Source of the DNA: Dehalobacter restrictus DSM 9455
GTDB taxonomy: Bacteria; Bacillota; Desulfitobacteriia; Desulfitobacteriales; Syntrophobotulaceae
DNA: 64,000 nt
Direction: 5' to 3'
Assembly (NCBI RefSeq): GCF_000512895.1
Contig: NZ_CP007033.1
Location: 1,785,001 to 1,849,000, forward strand
In this document: piece after piece, positions 25,787 through 34,395 of the stretch
How positions within the stretch are numbered: position 1 is the stretch's first letter
Layout of the letters: each line of letters begins with the position of its first letter
The notes under the pieces: generated by a model
The model's database searches: none
Seen by the model: the letters and a program-made list of their open reading frames with translations, nothing else
What the model was told of the DNA's origin: nothing
Translations under genes and position numbers: made by a program

Positions 25787-26053
25787 GATTTTCCTCCTAT
25801 ATACCTTGTTTTATACATTAACAAGAATCTTTTGCTAATTTAGCATATATTTTACAGTCATATACTAAAATCCTTCTTTTACACTGATTTTCCATCTAAA
25901 TAGGGATGATCAAAAGTCCAAATAATAATGCAAAGAAGAGGATGAAATAATATCGCCCTCTTCTTGTGTTATCTGCCTAAAAAAATCTGTACAAATATAA
26001 ATTTCAATACATTTGGGCAAAAAATAAAAAGGCCCAAAAGCCTTTAAATTTCA
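25787..26053. other. Islet end and tRNA downstream region
   Basis: About 267 bp. It holds an inverted repeat AAGAAGAGG/CCTCTTCTT near 25.93-25.97 kb and the tRNA terminator. No gene seen. Confidence 0.5.
26028..26045 (-). terminator. Terminator of tRNA-Leu(CAA)
   Basis: On the minus strand AAAGGC, six-base loop, GCCTTT followed by TTATTTTTT. It begins 9 bp past the CCA end. Confidence 0.7.
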
Positions 26054-26142
26054 TGGTGCCGAAGGCCGGGGTCGAACCGGCACATCCTCACAGATATCGG
26101 TTTTTGAGACCGACGCGTCTGCCAATTCCGCCACTTCGGCAC
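26054..26142 (-). tRNA. tRNA-Leu (anticodon CAA)
   Basis: An 89-nt class II tRNA read on the minus strand. The acceptor stem GTGCCGA/TCGGCAC is followed by A and an encoded CCA. The D-arm is GGCGGAATTGGCAGACGC, the anticodon loop CTCAAAA gives CAA, there is a long variable arm, and the T-loop is GGTTCGACCCC. It follows the DUF2007 gene on the same strand. Its 3' 55 bases are duplicated at 24294-24348. Confidence 0.97.
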
Positions 26143-26250
26143 GCCTTACTTTTGCTATTTTATAATATCAGCGTCAAAAACGCAAGTACATTGCCACTTT
26201 TTTTACGGCCATTTTCATATTATTTTTTACTCCGATAAAGACAACTTGGA

Positions 26251-26448
26251 TTATGAACGCATAATACCGGTCAGGATCTCGTTGGCTTCCTCAGCCTCCG
26301 ACTCCGGCACGAGTATTTCGACGCTTACGTCGACGGATTCTTGGGAACCTACTGCTTTTAGCTGGACTAAAATACCTTCGTCTGCAAATGCTTTTTGATA
26401 TTTTTCAGCGACTGCTTTATTTGGTGCTATATAAATGACTGTCCACAT
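26251..26448 (-). CDS. Small conserved protein, DUF2007-like
   Basis: Sixty-five residues: MWTVIYIAPNKAVAEKYQKA, then a beta-alpha-beta pattern ending SEAEEANEILTGIMRS. It resembles the PII-like fold of small DUF2007-type proteins often found after coaD in Clostridia. GGAGGATAGAAT precedes the ATG. It lies 21 bp downstream of coaD, presumably in the same transcript. The function is unknown. Confidence 0.7.
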   Translation of the reverse strand: MWTVIYIAPNKAVAEKYQKAFADEGILVQLKAVGSQESVDVSVEILVPESEAEEANEILTGIMRS

Positions 26449-26469
26449 ATTCTATCCTCCAATAAGCAT

Positions 26470-26955
26470 TTAGACCATCTTATTATACTTTTGAATCATT
26501 GCTTTCTCCACATTTGGCGGAACTAATCCTGAAACATCTCCTTTCAGACTTGCCGCCGATTTGATCGAGCTGGAACTGATGAACGAATACTCGCTTTTTG
26601 TCATTAAAAAGACGGTCTCGATGTCGGGAGCCAGCTTTTTATTCATCAAAGCCAGCTGAAATTCGTATTCGAAATCCGTCATGGCCCGCAAGCCTCTGAT
26701 CAGCGCAACAGCTCCGCATTCACGCGCAAAATCCACAGTCAGACCGCCAAAAGACTTGACTTCAACATTTTTCATATCGCTGGTTTCGCATCTCAACAGT
26801 TCCTGCCTTTCTTCCAATGAAAAAAGCGTCTGTTTGTTACTTTCGGAAGCTACCGCCACAATGACACGGTCAAAAAGGTAAATAGCTCTATGCAGGATAT
26901 CAAGGTGCCCATTGGTTACTGGATCGAATGTCCCCGGGTATATCGCAGTTCGCAC
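26470..26955 (-). CDS. coaD: Phosphopantetheine adenylyltransferase
   Basis: Transfers AMP to 4'-phosphopantetheine, the penultimate CoA step. The nucleotidyltransferase motifs are YPGTFDPVTNGHLDILHRA (contains the HxGH-type TNGH) and SEYSFISSSSIKSAASLKGD (ISSSxIR-like). The region ALIRGLRAMTDFEYEFQLAL is typical of CoaD. At 161 residues it has family length. The start is GTG with AAGGAG 7 bases upstream. Confidence 0.97.
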   Translation of the reverse strand: MRTAIYPGTFDPVTNGHLDILHRAIYLFDRVIVAVASESNKQTLFSLEERQELLRCETSDMKNVEVKSFGGLTVDFARECGAVALIRGLRAMTDFEYEFQLALMNKKLAPDIETVFLMTKSEYSFISSSSIKSAASLKGDVSGLVPPNVEKAMIQKYNKMV

Positions 26956-27053
26956 AAAAAATCTCCTTCAGTTCAGAAAATATCTCAGCGTCATAAAATC
27001 TATTTATGGGATTCGCCCCAAAGTAACAATATCCTGCCTCTTCCAACAAATTT

Positions 27054-30000
27054 TTATTGCCATCTTACCTGATCATTTCCCAAAAGCGCAATAAGCGCCC
27101 TGTCAAGCTCTTCAGATGGCCTGACAAAATAATTTGGACTTATCTCAAAGGTCTTCTTATTATCCTGGCAAAAGAAATAGACAGGATGCGTTCCGCGAAA
27201 TGCCCCAAGGATTGCCAGGATCTTATCGGTCAGTTCCGTATCCTGATTGCTTGGAATCTTCAGAAACAATTTATCCGGTTTGACGCTGCATTCCTCGATC
27301 GGCAGAACTTTTTCAGCAAATATTTTCTTTTCATCTTCATTCACATAATAACGACCGTGAACAACCACAATATGGTCGTTGTCCATCCTGACAACTTCCG
27401 GAAACAATCTGGGGAATACCAGAACCTCAATCGTTCCGGTCAGATCCTCCAGTAAGAAGGTAGCCATCATTTCCCCTTTTTTCGTTATTGTTTGCCGATA
27501 AGAATTTATTATCCCACCCAGAATGACCTTTTTTTCTTCCGCACTTTCGAGACAGGCCGCAATTTCTGAACTCGTGATTTTCCTTAATAGGTCATTCACG
27601 GAATAAAGCGGATGGGCTGTGAGATAAATACCGATATACTCCCTCTCCATCTTTAGGATCTCGCTCTCGCTGAATTCCGGTATTTCAGGCATACGCAACC
27701 CTTCATCGAGGTCCTGGTCGAGATCAAACAAAGACATCTGGCCGGATTCGTTGTCCTTTTGCCGGTTCTGGGCCAGCTCCAGGGCCTGATCCAGGACTTT
27801 CATAGCCTGAGCGCGGCTGCACAGTGACTGAAACGCGCCGGCCTTAATCAGACTTTCAAGGGTTCGTTTGTTTAGAACTTTAGCATCCATGCGTACAATA
27901 AAGTCATAAAACGACGCAAACGGGCCGTTAGCTCTTTCGGCGATGATCCTGTCAACCACCTGTGTCCCGACATTGCGGATCGCCTCGAGCCCGAAACGTA
28001 TCGCTCCGTGTTCTATGGTAAAATCCCGGTAACTGTACTGGACATCGGGCGGCAGAATCTCAATGCCGCTGCTCCTGGCTTCCTGAATGTAAAAAGTGAC
28101 TTTATCTGATGCGCCGATTACGGAACTCAGCAGCGCTGCAGTGTATTCGAGCGGATAATTCGCCTTCAGATACGCTGTCTGATATGAGATCATCGCATAA
28201 GCCGTGGCATGCCCCTTATTGAATCCGTACTCGGCAAATTTGGCCATCAGATCAAAAATCTCTTCAGCTTCCTTTTCACCTATACCCAGACGGAGCGCTC
28301 CCGGCACAATCCATTCACCGCCGCTGTCCTGCAGGCCGTAGATAAAATTCTGCTTTTCTTCGGCCATGATCTTCTTGTCTTTTTTTCCCATGGCCCTGCG
28401 CAGAAGATCTGCTCGTCCAAGAGAGTATCCGCCAAGATTCTGAGCTATCTGCATGACCTGTTCCTGGTAGACGATAATCCCGTAGGTCGGTCTTAAAATC
28501 TCTTCTATTTTTGAATGCAGGACTTTGATCAGCCCGCCATGCTTCCGGCGCACGAACTCCGGAATCTGTTCCATCGGACCGGGCCGGTACAGCGCGTTTA
28601 CCGCAATAATATCTTCAAAACAATTGGGCTTCAAATCTTTTAAGATGGCCCGCATGCCACCGCTTTCCAGCTGAAATACACCTGTACTGTTCCCTTCGGA
28701 AAGCAGCTGATACGTCGCTTGGTCGTCGAGCGGCAAATGGTTCAGGTCAAGCCGGATATCGCGGGCCTGTTCAATATTTGCAAGCGCTTTGGTCAGGATC
28801 GTCAGGTTCCGCAGACCCAGGAAATCCATCTTCAGCAGTCCGATCTCCTCAACCGTTTTCATCGGAAACTGCGTCATCAAGAGCCCGTCGGAGGTTTTCT
28901 GAAGTGGAAGGTAACTGGTCAATTCGTCCCTGGCAATCACGACGCCGGCAGCATGCGTGGAAGCATGCCGCGGCATCCCCTCCAGGGACTTGGAAATCTC
29001 ATACAACTTTTTGATTTCCTCTTCTTCCCTAACCATTTTCTGCAATTCAGGAGAAACGGCCAGCGCTCTTTCCAGCGTCATGCCCAATTCATACGGTACC
29101 GCTTTGGCGACTTTATCGACTTTGCTGAGCGGTATATTCAGGACTCTTCCGACATCCCTCAGCACGCCCTTGGCACCCATGGTACCAAACGTAATGATCT
29201 GGCAAACCTTCTCTTCCCCATACTTTTCTGTTACATATTTGATGACTTTTTCCCGGCCTTCCGGGTCAAAGTCGATATCAATATCCGGCATGGATATCCT
29301 TTCCGGATTTAAAAAACGTTCAAAAAGAAGATCATGGCGCAGTGGCTCCACGGAGGTGATGCCAAGCAAGTACGCAACCATACTCGCAGCTGCTGAACCA
29401 CGCCCCGGACCGACTGCAACATCATGCTCCCGGGCATACCGGCAGAAATCGGACACAATCAAAAAATACCCGGAAAAACCAGTCTGGGTAATAATCCCAA
29501 GCTCATATTCCAGCCGCTCGCGCTGTTCCGGCGTTTCCTCCGGGTAGAATACCGGGAACGCCTTCCAGCATAATTCCCGCAGGTACTCGTCCAGGGTGCA
29601 GCCTTCCGGAACCTCGTAGACCGGCAGATAATGCTGGCCAAACGAAAAGCTGACGTTGCAGCGCTCCGCAATCTCATTCGTCTGGCGTAAAACCTCGGGC
29701 GTCTCCCCAAAAAGCAAATTCATCTCCTGCTTGCTTTTCAGATAATACTCCCTGCCCTCAAAGCTCATCCTGGAGCTGTCAGCCAGCGTCTTTCCGGTCT
29801 GGATGCACAGCAGGATATCCTGAACCGACGCATCTTCTTTCCGAATATAATGGACATCGTTGGTCGCAAGCAGCGGAATCCGCGTCTCCCGGTGCAGGTC
29901 CCAGAGGCCGGCGTTGACCTTTCTCTGATCGGTGATGCCATGATCCTGCAACTCCAGATAAAAGTGTTCCGGACCGAAAATATCAAGATACTCCATCGCG

Positions 30001-30467
30001 GCCGCTCTGGCTCTGGCCGGATTGTCCTGCATCAGGTACTCCGGGATCTCCCCGCCCAGACAGGCGCTCAATGCAATCAAACCTTTACTGTGCTGCTGTA
30101 AAAGCTCCTTGTCGGCCCTAGGTTTGTAATAAAAACCGTCCACGTTGGCCTGCGAAACAATTTTCACCAGGTTCTGATAGCCCTCGTTCGTTTCGGCAAG
30201 AAGAACCAGATGATAGTTCTTGTCATCTTTGCCGAGGACCCGTTCCGTTCTTTTTCCGGGAGCCATATAGATCTCACAGCCGATGATAGGCTTGATTCCC
30301 TGTTTGCCACAGGCTTTATAAAAATCCAGCACGCCGTACATCACGCCGTGATCAGTGATCGCAAGCGCCGGCATTTCCAGCTCAGCAGCAGAATGTACAA
30401 GGTCATTGATTCTGGCCGCGCCGTCCAGAAGACTGTATTCGGTATGAACATGAAGATGTGTGAACAT
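27054..30467 (-). CDS. dnaE: DNA polymerase III alpha subunit (DnaE)
   Basis: Replicative polymerase of C family, 1137 residues. The N-terminal PHP domain is HLHVHTEYSLLDGAARINDL. The polymerase palm contains SVEPLRHDLLFERFLNPERI, PDIDIDFDPEGREKVIKYV and a catalytic-region GPGRGSAAASMVAYLLGI. A fingers region includes VYQEQVMQIAQNLGGYSLGR and GKKDKKIMAEEK. An OB-fold follows (VILGGIINSYRQTITKKGEM) before a short tail. Firmicutes usually also have PolC; this DnaE fits that pattern. It starts 3 bp after the upstream YtoI-type gene. Confidence 0.97.
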   Translation of the reverse strand: MFTHLHVHTEYSLLDGAARINDLVHSAAELEMPALAITDHGVMYGVLDFYKACGKQGIKPIIGCEIYMAPGKRTERVLGKDDKNYHLVLLAETNEGYQNLVKIVSQANVDGFYYKPRADKELLQQHSKGLIALSACLGGEIPEYLMQDNPARARAAAMEYLDIFGPEHFYLELQDHGITDQRKVNAGLWDLHRETRIPLLATNDVHYIRKEDASVQDILLCIQTGKTLADSSRMSFEGREYYLKSKQEMNLLFGETPEVLRQTNEIAERCNVSFSFGQHYLPVYEVPEGCTLDEYLRELCWKAFPVFYPEETPEQRERLEYELGIITQTGFSGYFLIVSDFCRYAREHDVAVGPGRGSAAASMVAYLLGITSVEPLRHDLLFERFLNPERISMPDIDIDFDPEGREKVIKYVTEKYGEEKVCQIITFGTMGAKGVLRDVGRVLNIPLSKVDKVAKAVPYELGMTLERALAVSPELQKMVREEEEIKKLYEISKSLEGMPRHASTHAAGVVIARDELTSYLPLQKTSDGLLMTQFPMKTVEEIGLLKMDFLGLRNLTILTKALANIEQARDIRLDLNHLPLDDQATYQLLSEGNSTGVFQLESGGMRAILKDLKPNCFEDIIAVNALYRPGPMEQIPEFVRRKHGGLIKVLHSKIEEILRPTYGIIVYQEQVMQIAQNLGGYSLGRADLLRRAMGKKDKKIMAEEKQNFIYGLQDSGGEWIVPGALRLGIGEKEAEEIFDLMAKFAEYGFNKGHATAYAMISYQTAYLKANYPLEYTAALLSSVIGASDKVTFYIQEARSSGIEILPPDVQYSYRDFTIEHGAIRFGLEAIRNVGTQVVDRIIAERANGPFASFYDFIVRMDAKVLNKRTLESLIKAGAFQSLCSRAQAMKVLDQALELAQNRQKDNESGQMSLFDLDQDLDEGLRMPEIPEFSESEILKMEREYIGIYLTAHPLYSVNDLLRKITSSEIAACLESAEEKKVILGGIINSYRQTITKKGEMMATFLLEDLTGTIEVLVFPRLFPEVVRMDNDHIVVVHGRYYVNEDEKKIFAEKVLPIEECSVKPDKLFLKIPSNQDTELTDKILAILGAFRGTHPVYFFCQDNKKTFEISPNYFVRPSEELDRALIALLGNDQVRWQ

Positions 30468-30470
30468 AGC

Positions 30471-31778
30471 CTATCTTTTATCCCCCATCCGGGCTGTCAT
30501 CATCCCTTTAGCCAGGACTCCGTTATCATTGAAAACTTCAATCTCAATATTGCAGTTCTTTTTTGTTACTAGCAACAGTCTGGCCGAAATGCTGACGACT
30601 GTTCCGGCCGGAACCGGATGGAATTGATAAAAGCTGAAATTTTCCGTGATCGCATCCAAGCGGTATTTTTTTCGGAGCGCAATGTAACCCGCCGTATTCA
30701 TCAGGGTTACCAGAACACCGCAGCTGGCTGAACCAAATTCATTTACCATAAACTGCGTGATTTCGCCCCGAATGGTCAGGTATTCAGACTCTTCCACATA
30801 ACCAAAGCCGCTTAAAACCAGATTATCCACGGTCTCGCCGAACTGAGGCTGCTTTTGGATCTGCTGAAAAGCCTCGAGTACATCCTGCAAGCTTATGATT
30901 CCGATCAACTTGCCGTTTTCAAGTACGGGCGCAATCTCCCAGCCCTCCCAGACCATTTTGCGGGAGATATGGGTAACCGGATCGTCTCTTCCGACGGTCA
31001 GCGGATTCCTGTTCATGACTTTGGTGATCTTGACCTCGACGCCTTCGCCGGCGACATCGACCGCGGTCACAGTGCCGAGCAGGTTGTGCTGGTTATCGAT
31101 GACCGGGAAGCGGCTGTGTCCGGTCTTTTGCGAAAGCTTATACCAGTCTCCGATCGTAGCACTGTCTTCCAGAACCTTCGCATCCTTGACCATGATATCT
31201 TCAATGAGCAATAGTTCCTTGCCGATGAGCCTGTCAAAAAGCGCCCGGTTGATCATCGTCGTAACTACGAAGGTGTCATACGGGGAAATGATAATCACCG
31301 AATTCAGGCTCTTGGCCAGCGCCACGACCTCTTCCGTAGGTCCCGGGCCTCCGGAAATAAGCAAAGGAACATTATTTTTCAAGGCAAGGAGCTGGGCATC
31401 TGTCCTGTTGCCGACGATACAAAGCGCGCCTTCTTCCAGATAACGCGCTAAATCTTTCAGTTCCATCGCCGCAATAATAAACTTATTCGGACATTCCGTC
31501 AGCCTGTTCTCTCCGCAGATAACAAGCCCTTCCACGATTTGGGCTACTTCCTGAAGCGTAAGATCTTCAATCTGTTTTTCTTTGACCCCTTCAATCCGCA
31601 GCGTCCCAACCTTCGGGATCGAACGGACAAACCCTTTGTTCTCCGCTTCTTTAATTGCGCGGTAAGCAGTCCCTTCGCTGACATCAAGCTCTTTGGCAAT
31701 AAACCGGACTGATACCTTGCTCCCTATGTCGAGATCCTCAATAAAATTAAGAATCTGCTGATGCTTTGTCTTTGTCAA
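30471..31778 (-). CDS. ytoI: CBS/DRTGG/hotdog-domain regulator, YtoI type
   Basis: Domains in order are a winged HTH (about 1-65; SVRFIAKELDVSEGTAYRAI), a DRTGG domain (CPNKFIIAAMELKDLARYLE), two CBS domains (LIEDIMVKDAKVLEDSATIG; ITKVMNRNPLTVGRDDPVTH) and a C-terminal hotdog/thioesterase-like domain. The same architecture is seen in B. subtilis YtoI, which also neighbours dnaE. I prefer TTG at 31778: AGGTGAGG lies 8 bases upstream and the N-terminus LTKTKHQQILNFIEDL fits homologues. A GTG at 31793 lies inside that ribosome site. The ligand is unknown. Confidence 0.88.
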   Translation of the reverse strand: MTKTKHQQILNFIEDLDIGSKVSVRFIAKELDVSEGTAYRAIKEAENKGFVRSIPKVGTLRIEGVKEKQIEDLTLQEVAQIVEGLVICGENRLTECPNKFIIAAMELKDLARYLEEGALCIVGNRTDAQLLALKNNVPLLISGGPGPTEEVVALAKSLNSVIIISPYDTFVVTTMINRALFDRLIGKELLLIEDIMVKDAKVLEDSATIGDWYKLSQKTGHSRFPVIDNQHNLLGTVTAVDVAGEGVEVKITKVMNRNPLTVGRDDPVTHISRKMVWEGWEIAPVLENGKLIGIISLQDVLEAFQQIQKQPQFGETVDNLVLSGFGYVEESEYLTIRGEITQFMVNEFGSASCGVLVTLMNTAGYIALRKKYRLDAITENFSFYQFHPVPAGTVVSISARLLLVTKKNCNIEIEVFNDNGVLAKGMMTARMGDKR

Positions 31779-31786
31779 ATAAAAAC

Positions 31787-31832
31787 GCCTCACCTGTTTT
31801 TTTCATTAATTATATCACATGGTGAGGCTTTG
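31787..31832 (-). promoter_or_regulatory. Promoter -10 flanked by an 8-bp inverted repeat, ytoI leader
   Basis: On the minus strand GCCTCACC, then GTGATATAATTAATG with a perfect TATAAT, then GGTGAGGC overlapping the ribosome site of the YtoI-type gene. The inverted pair brackets the -10 element, which suits autoregulation by the HTH protein. The -35 is weak. Confidence 0.45.
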
Positions 31833-31858
31833 AACTAATTGTTGTTATATAGTAGTTT

Positions 31859-32086
31859 TTATTTATTAATCCGTTTTAATCTCTGAGACAACTTTCCGCC
31901 TATTTTCCCGGAAATTCTCGGAGACAGGGAATCCCAGCCCTCGTTTTGGACCTGCTGGATGATGCCAAGTTCCGAAGCAATCTCCATTTTCATTTCCTCA
32001 ATGAAGTCTGGTCTCTTCTTCCTGTTATCCTTTTTTTCGTATTGCCTGTGTTTTTCTTGGTGATGTTTTCTCTCATGCTTTAACAC
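31859..32086 (-). CDS. Alpha/beta-type SASP, SspF-like; start uncertain
   Basis: The last roughly 45 residues (MKMEIASELGIIQQVQNEGW followed by SLSPRISGKIGGKLSQRLKR) match the SspF branch of alpha/beta SASPs: K-x-EIA-x-ELG, VQ-x-EGW and G-x-IGG-x. The first roughly 30 residues are Lys/His-rich and unusual. The GTG at 32086 touches the AGGAG motif, so spacing is poor. An out-of-frame ATG 9 bases after AGGAG has ideal spacing, which hints at a small indel. DNA-binding spore protein is likely. Confidence 0.65.
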   Translation of the reverse strand: MLKHERKHHQEKHRQYEKKDNRKKRPDFIEEMKMEIASELGIIQQVQNEGWDSLSPRISGKIGGKLSQRLKRINK

Positions 32087-32092
32087 TCCTGT

Positions 32093-32227
32093 TCAGAGTA
32101 TGGAGACTGCGGCCAGTGAACCGTCCCGGTTAGGGCATTCGGGGGTTTTCAGCCCATGGTTGTTTTCCAGACGGCAGACGCCGTCCACAGCATAAATGCA
32201 TTCTTTCGCGCAATCTTTGGTTCTCAT
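32093..32227 (-). CDS. Small Cys-containing protein (44 residues)
   Basis: Too short for usual gene callers. The ATG at 32227 has GGAG nearby upstream (GGAGATGAAAACAG). The translation MRTKDCAKECIYAVDGVCRL continues ENNHGLKTPECPNRDG and ends at TGA 32093-32095. Four cysteines in C-x3-C-x7-C spacing with a later C suggest a small metal-binding or disulfide peptide. Similar clostridial peptides are often misnamed hydroxymyristoyl-ACP dehydratase. It ends 6 bp before the SspF-like start. Confidence 0.6.
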   Translation of the reverse strand: MRTKDCAKECIYAVDGVCRLENNHGLKTPECPNRDGSLAAVSIL

Positions 32228-32418
32228 TCTGTTTTCATCTCCTTACAGTCTATTTTTGCCCTGAAAAGCAAAAAATATCCTGTAAGGGTTACAGGATTTT
32301 CTATAAAACACATCTATTTGTCTAATCTTATGATCAATATCGGTTTTTATATCATAAATTTTCTTTGTCTTCCAGCTTTCTTGATATGATTTAGCACTGC
32401 ATTAATGTCCTTTTGATT
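32228..32418. other. Intergenic region
   Basis: About 190 bp between the UPF0173 stop and the small Cys protein. No gene seen; the small gene's promoter presumably lies here. Confidence 0.4.
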
Positions 32419-33114
32419 CTATAACTTCATATACTGTCCCGGCTCAAGAATCATTCCCTTGCTCTCCGGTGCTTTTCTGCTTAGCAGCGCGAGAAAGGCC
32501 TTGGCATCCTGCTGTTCTTCCTCAAATGTATTGTAATGCATCGGAACCACGACTTTGGCCTGGAGCATCTGAGCTGCTTCGGCCGCATCTTCCGGCCCCA
32601 TCACAAAATTATCCCCGATTGGCAGCATAGCCAGATCGATTTCTGTCAGGCTGCCAATAAGCTTCATATCCCCGAACAAACCGGTATCCCCGGCATGGTA
32701 AAGCCGCTTGCCTTCGAGCTGAAGCAGAAAACCGCAGGCCAAACCACCATACAGACAGGTTCCGTCAGCCTGCTCGATCCCGGAACCATGAATGGCCTGA
32801 GTCAGCTTTACAGTTCCAAATGGAAAGACGTGCTTGCCTCCGATATGCATCGGATGAATCCTCACCCCAAAGGTCTCCGCATACCGGCATAGTTCAAAAT
32901 TAGAGATCAGGACTGCCCCGGTCAGCCTGGCCAGTTCGACTGCGTCTCCCAAATGATCGCTATGACCATGCGTGACCAGAATTGCATCGAGCGCTTTAAA
33001 ATCAGCCGGTTTGACCTTTGCTTTCGGATTCTTCCGCAAATATGGATCTATCATCAGCCGACCTGCGTCAGACTGGATTTCAAAACAGGCATGTCCGTGA
33101 AAGATAATATTCAT
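32419..33114 (-). CDS. UPF0173 metal-dependent hydrolase (metallo-beta-lactamase fold)
   Basis: Cytoplasmic metallo-hydrolase of 231 residues. Zinc motifs are HGHACFEI, VTHGHSDHLGDAVEL (HxHxDH), LYHAGDTGLFGDM and VVPMHYNTF. The family UPF0173 (YtkL in Bacillus) has this size and N-terminal HGHAC element. The substrate is unknown. Its ATG overlaps the TGA of the upstream transferase gene (ATGA), so the pair is translationally coupled. Confidence 0.92.
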   Translation of the reverse strand: MNIIFHGHACFEIQSDAGRLMIDPYLRKNPKAKVKPADFKALDAILVTHGHSDHLGDAVELARLTGAVLISNFELCRYAETFGVRIHPMHIGGKHVFPFGTVKLTQAIHGSGIEQADGTCLYGGLACGFLLQLEGKRLYHAGDTGLFGDMKLIGSLTEIDLAMLPIGDNFVMGPEDAAEAAQMLQAKVVVPMHYNTFEEEQQDAKAFLALLSRKAPESKGMILEPGQYMKL

Positions 33115-34286
33115 ACTTTATTCCTCATTTTGATCTTTTCTTCTTGATTCTGCTCTTCTGGATTCTGCGTTTCTGCCTGACTCTGCTCTTCCGTTTTTTG
33201 CTGCATTCCCGCGTCATCCTTCTCCACGTCCTTCTTATCTTCCATGTCTGCAGAAACCGGTCTTGTCACCGTGTACCAGTTATGCAGGCGGAACTTTCTG
33301 AACATAATCCGCAAAATAATGCCGAGGTCAATGACCACCAGAATCGCCGCGATGTACCAGTGTCCATAGGCGGAGAAAATTGCCGCCAGCCCGAAACAAA
33401 GGCTGATTCCATATAGAACAAACACTGCCTGGCGCTGGTTCAGGCCAGTATCGAGCAACCGGTGATGAAGGTGTCCCCTATCTGCCCGGACGATCGAATG
33501 TCCTTTCCACTTCCTCCGGATGATCGCAAACAGCATGTCCATCAAAGGCATGCCGAGCACCAGCAACGGGAAAACCAAACCGAGTACTGTAGCGGTTTTC
33601 AGCAAACCCCAAATGGAGACTGATCCGATCATATAGCCGAGAAACATGCTCCCGGAATCACCCATAATGATTTTAGCAGGATTAAAGTTATAGAACAAAA
33701 AGCCCAGCGTTACGCCGCTCAGGGCCAGCATCAGAAGATCGGCCCCCGGATAGGCTGAACGGATGGTTGCGGACCAGAATAATGTGATCGCCGCAATAAA
33801 GCAAATACCCGAAGCGAGGCCATCCATACCGTCGGATATATTCACAGCATTGACCAAACCGACAATCCATAGCACGGCAAAGATATTGCCGATCAAGCCT
33901 AGTTGGACGACTCCATATAGAGGCAGTGTAATATGCGGGACTGCCATACCAAAAAAGATCAGAATCACCGCGGCTAGGATCTGCCAGAGCAGTTTGACCA
34001 GAGGCCTCATTCCTTTTACATCATCATAGATGCCGACCACAAAAATAATTGTGCTGCCGAGGAAAAGTCCGATCAGCATTTTATTCACGGCTACCATCAG
34101 AAAAACAGCCAGCCAAAAAGCCAGATAAATCGCAGCACCGCCGAGACGCGGAATCGGGGTCTTATGTATTCTCCGCTCGCCCGGATAATCCATCACACCC
34201 CATTCTCTGGCCAGGATAATGGAGATGGGTGTTAAAATCAAAGCAAATAGGACTGCCAGTAAAAATGTTGATAAATAAGAAAGCAT
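33111..34286 (-). CDS. Undecaprenyl-phosphate GlcNAc-1-phosphate transferase family (TagO/WecA)
   Basis: Integral membrane glycosyl-1-phosphate transferase of the MraY/WecA superfamily, 391 residues and about ten hydrophobic segments. Conserved cytoplasmic motifs are YPGERRIHKTPIPRLGGAAI, VVGIYDDVKGM, NAVNISDGMDGLASG, IMGDSGSMFLGY and RGHLHHRLLDTG. It likely loads GlcNAc-1-P onto undecaprenyl phosphate for teichoic acid or other envelope polymers. The C-terminal roughly 40 residues are a Glu/Gln-rich hydrophilic tail. MraY itself is unlikely because of the HHRLLDTG loop. Confidence 0.9.
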   Translation of the reverse strand: MLSYLSTFLLAVLFALILTPISIILAREWGVMDYPGERRIHKTPIPRLGGAAIYLAFWLAVFLMVAVNKMLIGLFLGSTIIFVVGIYDDVKGMRPLVKLLWQILAAVILIFFGMAVPHITLPLYGVVQLGLIGNIFAVLWIVGLVNAVNISDGMDGLASGICFIAAITLFWSATIRSAYPGADLLMLALSGVTLGFLFYNFNPAKIIMGDSGSMFLGYMIGSVSIWGLLKTATVLGLVFPLLVLGMPLMDMLFAIIRRKWKGHSIVRADRGHLHHRLLDTGLNQRQAVFVLYGISLCFGLAAIFSAYGHWYIAAILVVIDLGIILRIMFRKFRLHNWYTVTRPVSADMEDKKDVEKDDAGMQQKTEEQSQAETQNPEEQNQEEKIKMRNKV

Positions 34287-34311
34287 ACTACCTCCGGATA
34301 TGGTGAGTTAA

Positions 34312-34395
34312 ATGGCATCGCGACATTAGGCCATCCGTAACCTTGTCGCTCCTTGCCATCCATGGCAACGCGACATTAGGCCATCCGTGGCCGTC
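34312..34395. repeat. Dispersed repeat sub-unit, copy D (two tandem units)
   Basis: Two related units share GGCATCGCGACATTAGGCCA or GGCAACGCGACATTAGGCCA, each followed by TCCGTRRCC: unit 1 at 34312-34342, unit 2 at 34351-34395. The same unit is embedded in copy B at 46381-46422. Unit 2 also includes CGCTCCTTGCCATCCATGGC, found in shorter form at 48.73 kb. It abuts the trmL stop codon and lies upstream of the TagO-like gene. Confidence 0.8.

Noticed and set aside
32156-32389. Plus-strand frame of 77 residues
   Set aside because: It is antisense to the small Cys-containing gene, which has a proper ribosome site.
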